A DNA stretch of 64,000 bases from Sphingopyxis sp. QXT-31. GTDB taxonomy: Bacteria > Pseudomonadota > Alphaproteobacteria > Sphingomonadales > Sphingomonadaceae. Of this stretch, positions 57,456-64,000 are shown piece after piece. Where the stretch lies: contig NZ_CP019449.1 in NCBI RefSeq assembly GCF_001984035.1, positions 2,604,001-2,668,000 on the forward strand. The letters run 5' to 3'. The position numbers and the translations under genes are program-made. Below the pieces are notes generated by a model. It was not told the origin of the DNA. It saw only the letters and a list, made by a program, of their open reading frames with translations, and did not search any database. Position 1 is the stretch's first letter; each line of letters opens with the position of its first letter.

Positions 57456-58238
57456 ATGAGCGGGGACGAATCGGACAAGGATAATGAGCCAGAAAAGGTG
57501 CATCCTATCTTTGCGCCGCGAGCGCCCCTGTCGCCGTTAGAGGAAGCGTTTCTCTCCACTTATCCGTCACCGGGAGTGCCGGAAGAGACGCATCGAGCTA
57601 TCCCTGAAAACCCGTTCGATGCCACAACGGAAGAGAACTTCCGGGCTTGCATCACGCCTCGCGAAGCGCTCGCTCGATACGGACTGTCACAGACGACCGC
57701 GATATTGCAGCTAAACAGGGAGCTTTCGCATGGGCGCGTTGAAGCTGTCGCGGAAGAAGTCCGCTGGGGTCCGATCAATGGGAAGTTGCTGGCGTACCCT
57801 CTTATCCCGACGTGGGTGTGGCTGCGTCACGATCTGAAGCCCGAAGATGATTTTTGGGACACGGGGTATCTCTATTCTCACTTTCCGAGCCAAGGTTATT
57901 CCGTCGTTCGCGATGGGGGTATCTCATTTTTCTATGTCCGTTTTTGGCCACACGGGCTTCCCAACGCGATTGAACCGCCGTCGGAAGCGGCTCCGGCATC
58001 AATGCCCACCGCAGCCGGAAAAGGCGGGCGGCCTCGCAAGGGATGGTGGGACGATCTTTGGATAGAGATGATACGGCGGATCGAAGCGGGCAATCTCCAC
58101 CCGACCTCAGCCGCGCAACTTCAAAAGAAGATGGAAGACTGGCTTGGGGAAAACCAGATTTACCCCGGCGATTCCACTTTGAAGCCGATGGCAAATAAGT
58201 TGTTCAAATACCTGCAAGAAAGGCAGGGGGAAACCTGA
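57456..58238 (+). CDS. transposon passenger protein of unknown function
   Basis: A 260-residue protein. N-terminal ~50 residues are acidic and proline-rich. Residues ~60-110 (ITPREALARYGLSQTTAIL and LSHGRVEAVAEEVRWG) look like a helix-turn-helix-like helical domain with a basic GGRPRKGWWDDLWIEM patch near 190 that resembles an AT-hook (GRP core). The C-terminal TSAAQLQKKMEDWLG and LKPMANKLFKYLQ is helical. It is not a known transposition or resistance gene. The combination suggests a DNA-binding or regulatory role; this is inference. No clear ribosome binding site precedes ATG 57456. Confidence 0.7.
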   Translation: MSGDESDKDNEPEKVHPIFAPRAPLSPLEEAFLSTYPSPGVPEETHRAIPENPFDATTEENFRACITPREALARYGLSQTTAILQLNRELSHGRVEAVAEEVRWGPINGKLLAYPLIPTWVWLRHDLKPEDDFWDTGYLYSHFPSQGYSVVRDGGISFFYVRFWPHGLPNAIEPPSEAAPASMPTAAGKGGRPRKGWWDDLWIEMIRRIEAGNLHPTSAAQLQKKMEDWLGENQIYPGDSTLKPMANKLFKYLQERQGET

Positions 58239-58570
58239 GTTTTCCCCCATTTCTCCCCGCTATTTTGAATATGTGTCAGACGGTCGATTACAGCGTCTCC
58301 ATAATCGCCCTATCAACCCGGAAAGCCGGGCAACCGATGGAGCATGAAGATGGGACCGTGAGATACCAGAAACGAAAAAGGCCACCCTCGCGGGTGACCT
58401 TTCGTGCCGGTGCCGAAGCGACCGATCTAAGCAATCAAACAGTCGCACAAATCGGACCCGGATGCAACCCACATCATGCGATGGAGGGACCGATGGTCTA
58501 TATCCAAGCATATTTCCGTATCAGGTTCGGGCGTGTTGAATACGTCCGCGCCCACTTCCGCACCCAGTAG
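58239..58570. other. transposon interior between passenger and small gene, no supported gene
   Basis: This stretch holds the hairpin at 58377-58402 and no credible coding sequence. A plus-strand open frame of 101 codons (58265-58570) begins with TTG, lacks an RBS and runs through that hairpin. It may serve as 3' untranslated RNA for both convergent transcripts. Confidence 0.6.
58377..58402 (-). terminator. terminator for the transposase transcript
   Basis: A 10-bp stem with one mismatch (AAAGGCCACCC and GGGTGACCTTT, loop TCGC). On the minus strand it is followed by TTC with a T run (TTTTTCG), so it stops transcripts coming from the transposase and small gene. Confidence 0.75.
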
Positions 58571-58741
58571 CTAAGGCTGCTCGGCTTCGGTTTCGTCACC
58601 TGGCCCCCGCTTCGGCGGGGGCTTTTTTCGTGTCAGCTTCACCTTGTCGGGCAGTTCCTTAGGGTCAGTCCCAATGAACCGCTCCAGCGCCTCACCAAAT
58701 GGCATATCCAGCCCGAGGGGCCGCTCGCGCTGCCCGGTCAT
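58571..58741 (-). CDS. small protein translationally coupled to the transposase
   Basis: A 56-residue basic protein. The ATG (58739-58741) overlaps the transposase stop in ATGA, so it is read from the same transcript. The middle has GEALERFIGTDPKELPDKVK, then TRKKPPPKRGPGDETEAEQP. The short helix with T-x-P-K-E-L and a Lys/Pro-rich basic tail recalls small proteins I remember beside similar transposases; I cannot name a family. The tail codons overlap a plus-strand terminator. Confidence 0.65.
   Translation of the reverse strand: MTGQRERPLGLDMPFGEALERFIGTDPKELPDKVKLTRKKPPPKRGPGDETEAEQP
58603..58628 (+). terminator. UUCG-loop terminator for the passenger transcript
   Basis: GCCCCCGC-TTCG-GCGGGGGC forms a perfect 8-bp stem with a stable tetraloop followed by TTTTTT on the plus strand. 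It would end transcripts from the passenger gene, 365 bases after its stop. It lies inside the coding sequence of the small minus-strand gene. Confidence 0.88.
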
Positions 58742-59652
58742 GCGATCAGCGCTTTGTAGGTCAAGCGGCCATGTGTCTGCGACAGGAGCGCGTTCACACG
58801 GTCGCCCTCGTCCATTGAGCGGAGATTGAAGCGCCACGTCATTTCGCCAAGGTACGCGCTAATGTGCTTCGGTGAAAGCCAATGGTGGGTGCCAATGATC
58901 TGACGCTTGAACAGCGCCCACACGCTTTCGATACCGTTGGTATGGAGGCAGTAGTTGCGGACATATTCGCCCGCCGAATGATTGACGCGGTGATGGCTGT
59001 AGTCGCGACCGAGGCCGACGAACGAACCATGCTCGTCGGTCATCAGTGCCGATCCCGGCTCTACATGATCGCGGATGGCGCTCTGGACGTTGCGGGCCGA
59101 CAGCGACGGCGTGATGCCGGTGCGAAGTTCGCCTTCGCGCTCTAGGATGCCCAGCACCGCAATCTTGCCCTTGCCGCCCTGCTTGCCCCCGGTGCGCTGC
59201 CAAGCGTGCTTGTTCTTTTCCTTGCCGCCGATGAATGTCTCGTCGGCCTCGACCTCGCCAGACAGCGGGCGATTGAACGACTGGGTACGGACGGCATGGC
59301 GAAGGCGATGGGTGACGAACCACGCGCTCTTTTGCGTGATGCCCAAATCCTTTGCCAACTGCGTGCTGGCGATGCCCTTCTTGTGCGACGTGATAAGCCA
59401 GATCGCCAGCATCCATGTGCGGAGCGGCAATTTGCTGTCTTCAAAGATGGTGCCGACACGGATCGAGAACCGCTTGCGGCAATCGCCGCACTTGTGGGTT
59501 TTACCATCCGAGAAGTGATAGACCTTGGTCGACTGGCAATGGGGGCAGAACGCGCCGTTCTTCCACCGGATAGCCCTGAAATGGTCGATTGCGGCTTGCT
59601 CGTCGGGGATGGCTTGCATCATCTGGAGCAGGCTATTGAAAGTCGTGGACAC
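58738..59652 (-). CDS. IS1595-family transposase
   Basis: A 304-residue DDE-type transposase. Zinc ribbon CPHC (36-39) and CGDC (55-58), helix-turn-helix (residues ~95-115, GIASTQLAKDLGITQKSAWF), then the catalytic core: Asp137 in EADETFIGG, Asp206 in MTDEHGSF, and an Asn239/Glu242 in HTNGIESVWALFKRQIIG, as in the ISXO2-like subgroup. GTG start at 59652 follows GGAGAACC. It overlaps the small coupled gene at its end. The frame is intact, so the element may be active. Confidence 0.93.
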   Translation of the reverse strand: MSTTFNSLLQMMQAIPDEQAAIDHFRAIRWKNGAFCPHCQSTKVYHFSDGKTHKCGDCRKRFSIRVGTIFEDSKLPLRTWMLAIWLITSHKKGIASTQLAKDLGITQKSAWFVTHRLRHAVRTQSFNRPLSGEVEADETFIGGKEKNKHAWQRTGGKQGGKGKIAVLGILEREGELRTGITPSLSARNVQSAIRDHVEPGSALMTDEHGSFVGLGRDYSHHRVNHSAGEYVRNYCLHTNGIESVWALFKRQIIGTHHWLSPKHISAYLGEMTWRFNLRSMDEGDRVNALLSQTHGRLTYKALIA

Positions 59653-59963
59653 CGCGGTTCTCCGTGTTGGTGGAACCGCTTATAGGTGTTTATGTGACCC
59701 GCGTCAATGGGTCACACAAGTATATAGGCTCAATGTTTTTTAGGAAAGAAGTTTTTCGGGGACAGCGAAATTAGGGGTGGTTGCACGCGTGACCGTAAGG
59801 GCGCGCCGTAACGGCGTCGATCAACATGATATTATTGCTTCAACTTTAGCTCTATCAAGACCTCATTATGCTCGGCATAATACTATATATATCAACAATT
59901 TAACTTAAAATTTGATAATTCCTCCGCATGTGATAATCAGAATATCTGCATGGGGGGGCAATC
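59653..59963. other. transposon right end and AT-rich intergenic stretch
   Basis: Starts with the transposase 5' leader, where GTGACCC and GGGTCAC form a hairpin at 59694-59715. The right terminal repeat ends at 59732, followed by the duplicated target site at 59733-59740. Then the DNA becomes strongly AT-rich (for example ATACTATATATATCAACAAT), with no open frame of note. It probably holds the promoter of the 59964 gene pair; no boxes are clear. Confidence 0.6.
59733..59740. repeat. target-site duplication, right copy
   Basis: ATGTTTTT, exact copy of 57395-57402. Confidence 0.88.
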
Positions 59964-60344
59964 ATGCTGTGGGATTTCATTCACTTATCTGCTAACAATG
60001 TGCCGGGGCCGTTGGTTACCGCTTCGGGAGTTGCGTCCTCGGCCGGTCGCGTGACCTTAATGAGCGACCGAGAGCTTTGGCTCACAATCGCCGTACTAAC
60101 TTTCGGAATTTTCGTAGTTCTTACGCAAGCCTATTTGATTAAGGGAGTTATACACCGGCAAACAGACTCTGTTCTCCGAATATCTCTGGTAACTTTGATA
60201 ATAGTCGGAACCCTGGCTCTAATTACGGCAGGGTTTAGCAATGATCAGATTGCACCGGCTCTTGGATTGTTTGGCACAATCGCTGGATATCTTATTGGCC
60301 GGCAAGAGAGAGGGATCTCGACTGACCAGGAAGTCGAAAAATGA
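59964..60344 (+). CDS. AT-rich two-helix membrane protein of unknown function
   Basis: A 126-residue protein with hydrophobic helices near residues 38-60 (LWLTIAVLTFGIFVVLTQAYL) and 70-112, and a short charged tail. GGGGGGG precedes the ATG as ribosome binding site. Base composition is clearly lower in G+C than the surrounding genome. Not recognised. It overlaps the next gene by four bases, so the two are co-expressed. Confidence 0.65.
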   Translation: MLWDFIHLSANNVPGPLVTASGVASSAGRVTLMSDRELWLTIAVLTFGIFVVLTQAYLIKGVIHRQTDSVLRISLVTLIIVGTLALITAGFSNDQIAPALGLFGTIAGYLIGRQERGISTDQEVEK

Positions 60345-60694
60345 GTTACGCAAGATGGCTAGCCTTGCCCCTTTCCGCACTCTCGGCGATCGCCGCAGCG
60401 CAAAGCGGCATGTGGGAAGAGCCTTCTGTTGCTCCATCACATGTTGTCATTGCAAATCTCGTGCGACAGGATTTGAATTTTTCGCTTCGTCCAAGAGACG
60501 GGGAATGGTCAAACTACACTATTCCAGCACTTGAAACATATAACTACAGCTGCAACAACTGCAGGACAGATGCATTCGAATTCATCATAACTACTAATAA
60601 TAATACAAAGAGATATTTCTTGCTTGAGAAGCACAGGTACGCAATCGACTTTAATAGGGTAGAAAATGCGTTTGATATCTACAAGGCTAGCTAG
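60341..60694 (+). CDS. AT-rich exported protein of unknown function
   Basis: A 117-residue protein with a signal sequence (MSYARWLALPLSALSAIAAAQ). The mature part is rich in Asn, Tyr and Thr, with SCNNCRTDAFEFII giving a Cys-x-x-Cys pair and repeated Asn-Thr stretches; it may be a beta-structured surface protein. Its start overlaps the previous stop in ATGA. Lowest G+C in the window. No family recognised. Confidence 0.65.
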   Translation: MSYARWLALPLSALSAIAAAQSGMWEEPSVAPSHVVIANLVRQDLNFSLRPRDGEWSNYTIPALETYNYSCNNCRTDAFEFIITTNNNTKRYFLLEKHRYAIDFNRVENAFDIYKAS

Positions 60695-60786
60695 AATATA
60701 TATTCATATCATAGGCGAAAAATTCATAAACACCTAACGCCCGATCTGCAACCTTCGTTAGCCCCAATCGCAACCACCCTCAAATT

Positions 60787-61797
60787 CTAAATATCCACCA
60801 CAATTTTCCCGAAATGCGCGTTCGCGATCTGGTGCCGGAAGGCGTCGCCCAGCTTTTCCAGCGGGAAATGATCGCTGATCACCGGCCGGATGCCGTTTGC
60901 CTCGACCCCGGCAATCATCGCGAGCTGCTGCGCGCGGCTGCCCACCGTCAGGCCCTGCACGCGCAGATTCTTGCTCATCAGCATCGCGGTCTGGACCGGG
61001 CCGGCGATGCCCGTCAGCACGCCGATCAGCGACACATGGCCGCCGACGCGCGTCGCGACCATCGACTGGTCGAGCGTGCCGGCGCCGCCGATCTCGACCA
61101 CCGTGTCGACCCCGCGCCCGCCCGTCAGTTCGAGCGCCTTGGCGCCCCAATTGGGCTCTTCCTTGTAGTTGATCAGGTCGTCGGCGCCGAGCGCCTTCAG
61201 CTTTTCGAGCTTCGCGTCGGACGAGCTGGTCGCGATCACGCGCGCGCCCGCCGCCTTGGCGAATTGCAGCGCGAACACCGACACGCCGCCGCTGCCCTGG
61301 ATCAGCACGGTCGATCCGGGCTGGGTCGTGCCATCGACGAACAAGGCGCGCCAGGCGGTGAGGCCCGCGCAGGTCAGCGTCGCCGCCTCGGCCACCGACC
61401 AGCCCGCGGGCGCGCGGGTGAACCAATGCTGGGGTGCCACCACCGCCTCGCGGGCGTAACCGTCGATGCCGTCGCCCGGCACGCCCTTCGCCGCCGCGGC
61501 GCTCGGCGCGGGGCCGTCGTCCCAGTCGGTGAAAAAGGTCGATACCACCAGGTCGCCGACCTTGAACTGGACCACCCCCTCACCCACCGCCTCGACCAGG
61601 CCGGCGCCGTCGGACATCGGGATCCGGCCGTCGACAGTCGGGATCATGCCCGCGACGACCGCGAAGTCATGGAAGTTCAGCGACGACGCGCCGAGCCGCA
61701 CCCGAATCTCGCCCGGCCCCGGATCGCCGGGGTCGGGCAGCTCGGTAAGCGTGAGATTGTCGAGGGAGGCCGGTGCGGCAAGGCGAATGGCTTTCAT
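60787..61797 (-). CDS. zinc-independent alcohol dehydrogenase-like (MDR) oxidoreductase
   Basis: A 336-residue NAD(P)-dependent medium-chain oxidoreductase. The N-terminal GroES-like domain carries NFHDFAVVAGMIP and GAGLVEAVGEGV; the cofactor loop is SGGVSVFALQFAKAAGA. The zinc-ligand cysteines of classical alcohol dehydrogenases are absent. The C-terminus ends HFGKIVVDI. Substrate probably a small aldehyde, quinone or enone. Confidence 0.9.
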   Translation of the reverse strand: MKAIRLAAPASLDNLTLTELPDPGDPGPGEIRVRLGASSLNFHDFAVVAGMIPTVDGRIPMSDGAGLVEAVGEGVVQFKVGDLVVSTFFTDWDDGPAPSAAAAKGVPGDGIDGYAREAVVAPQHWFTRAPAGWSVAEAATLTCAGLTAWRALFVDGTTQPGSTVLIQGSGGVSVFALQFAKAAGARVIATSSSDAKLEKLKALGADDLINYKEEPNWGAKALELTGGRGVDTVVEIGGAGTLDQSMVATRVGGHVSLIGVLTGIAGPVQTAMLMSKNLRVQGLTVGSRAQQLAMIAGVEANGIRPVISDHFPLEKLGDAFRHQIANAHFGKIVVDI

Positions 61798-61847
61798 GGC
61801 ATTTTCCTTTGAGTGGATGGCGCGCGCCGGATGCCCCGCACAAATCT

Positions 61848-61950
61848 CGTCACCCTGAACTAGTTTCAGGGTCCATGGCCTGCCCTCGAATCAGGCGCAG
61901 CGATGGCTGAGAGCCCCGGCCATGGATGCTGAAACAAGTTCAGCATGACG
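61848..61950. repeat. compensated palindromic repeat, family E
   Basis: Arms at 61848-61880 and 61918-61950 are complementary except at paired positions. Each arm is a hairpin on its own (CCCTGAACTAGTTTCAGGG and GCTGAAACAAGTTCAGC). It lies upstream of the 60787 gene and downstream of the amidohydrolase gene. Confidence 0.85.
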
Positions 61951-61981
61951 AAGTGGCAATGTAGGTTCGGGTGCGACCCGC

Positions 61982-63721
<1,740 letters not shown>

Positions 63722-63785
63722 CTCCGCTCTCCCGATTATTTGGTTTCAGGGAGAAACCTATCACGGATATCGGATATGCCAAGAC

Positions 63786-64000
63786 CTATGGGTCGCGCAT
63801 GAAGGGCGACAGCAGCTGCCGATGCCAGCGGTCGGCGTCGCGGTCGTGGGCGTCGCCCAGCCCGATCCGTTCGACCGGCTCGGTCGCGGGGTCGCGCCAG
63901 GTTCCGAACAGCCGGTCCCAGACGCTGAACAGCGATCCGTAATTGCTGTCGGTCTGCGCCTGCCGGCTGCTGTGATGGACCAAGTGCACCGCCGGGGTTG
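63786..64000 (-). CDS. sterol desaturase/fatty-acid hydroxylase family protein (cut by window edge)
   Basis: The C-terminal 71 or so residues of a gene that continues beyond the right edge. HLVHHSSRQAQTDSNYG and SLFSVWDRLFGTWRDP match the last His box and the adjacent motif of membrane-bound fatty-acid hydroxylases. The frame has no ATG before the edge (the codon at 63989 is GTG). The tail (PVERIGLGDAHDRDADRWHR) is typical for the family. Confidence 0.8.
   Translation of the reverse strand, partial: TPAVHLVHHSSRQAQTDSNYGSLFSVWDRLFGTWRDPATEPVERIGLGDAHDRDADRWHRQLLSPFMRDP

Larger units (their letters stand above)
57403..59732. mobile_element. IS1595-family transposon with a passenger gene
   Basis: A complete 2330-bp element. 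Left end GGGGCCTATATACCTGCTTG (57403 on) and right end, read inward on the minus strand, TGAGCCTATATACTTGTGTG are imperfect inverted repeats matching at 20 of 26 positions. The flanks carry an exact direct duplication ATGTTTTT at 57395-57402 and 59733-59740; IS1595 elements are known to duplicate 8 bp. Inside: a 260-residue passenger gene (+), a 56-residue gene and a transposase (-). Two facing terminators lie between them. G+C is lower than the host DNA. Confidence 0.9.

Noticed and set aside
58265..58570. 101-codon plus-strand frame in the transposon
   Set aside because: TTG start, no ribosome binding site, runs through a terminator hairpin.

Overview
The window looks like a chromosomal segment of an alphaproteobacterium of the Sphingomonadaceae, most likely Sphingopyxis or a close relative. 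The basis is high G+C with strong GC-skewed third positions, a typical sphingomonad gene set (sdhCDA, ald/Lrp, phhA, B3-type metallo-beta-lactamase, tryptophan-dioxygenase/kynureninase pair, TIGR02186/TauE pair), and several families of short palindromic repeats between genes. The genus is an inference from memory of such genes; no search was run. No rRNA, tRNA or CRISPR array was seen.

Layout. 1-16.6 kb: central metabolism and envelope genes. These are a quinone oxidoreductase (cut by the window edge), sdhC-sdhD-sdhA followed by a small membrane protein instead of sdhB, alanine dehydrogenase with a divergent Lrp regulator, a soluble globin-coupled chemoreceptor, an SDR / metallo-beta-lactamase / prmA operon, phhA, a TonB receptor / PepSY / small exported protein set that may import a metal, and a sterol-desaturase-type hydroxylase. 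16.6-22.7 kb: a tightly overlapped bamD/recN/ligA block. 22.8-26.4 kb: accessory genes, an ArsR/AHSA1 pair with two operator-like palindromes, and a cyclophilin. 26.5-41.7 kb: the translation/RNA cluster rimP-nusA-ylxR-infB-(DUF1697)-rbfA ... truB-rpsO-pnp, split between rbfA and truB by a 4.7 kb block with a wax-ester-synthase-like gene, thymidine kinase, a peptidase and an acetyltransferase. 41.9-57.3 kb: FkbM methyltransferase, XRE and HD proteins, SleB-type hydrolase, HerA-like ATPase, TIGR02186/TauE, an NfrB/NfrA-like pair, NhaA, a DUF885-like lipoprotein, and kynA-kynU. 57.4-60.8 kb: an accessory insert. 60.8-64 kb: an alcohol-dehydrogenase-like protein, an N-acyl-D-amino-acid deacylase-like amidohydrolase and the end of another fatty-acid hydroxylase.

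The most notable finding is a complete IS1595-type transposon at 57403-59732. It has imperfect 26-bp terminal inverted repeats and an exact 8-bp target duplication (ATGTTTTT). It carries a 260-residue passenger gene of unknown function and a 56-residue protein translationally coupled to the transposase. The rho-independent terminator that would stop the passenger transcript lies inside the coding sequence of the small protein on the other strand. Right of the transposon is an AT-rich two-gene cassette of unknown function. The second notable finding is truB, which carries a 132-bp palindromic repeat inserted in frame (about 44 extra residues); relatives of the repeat lie in nearby intergenic gaps.
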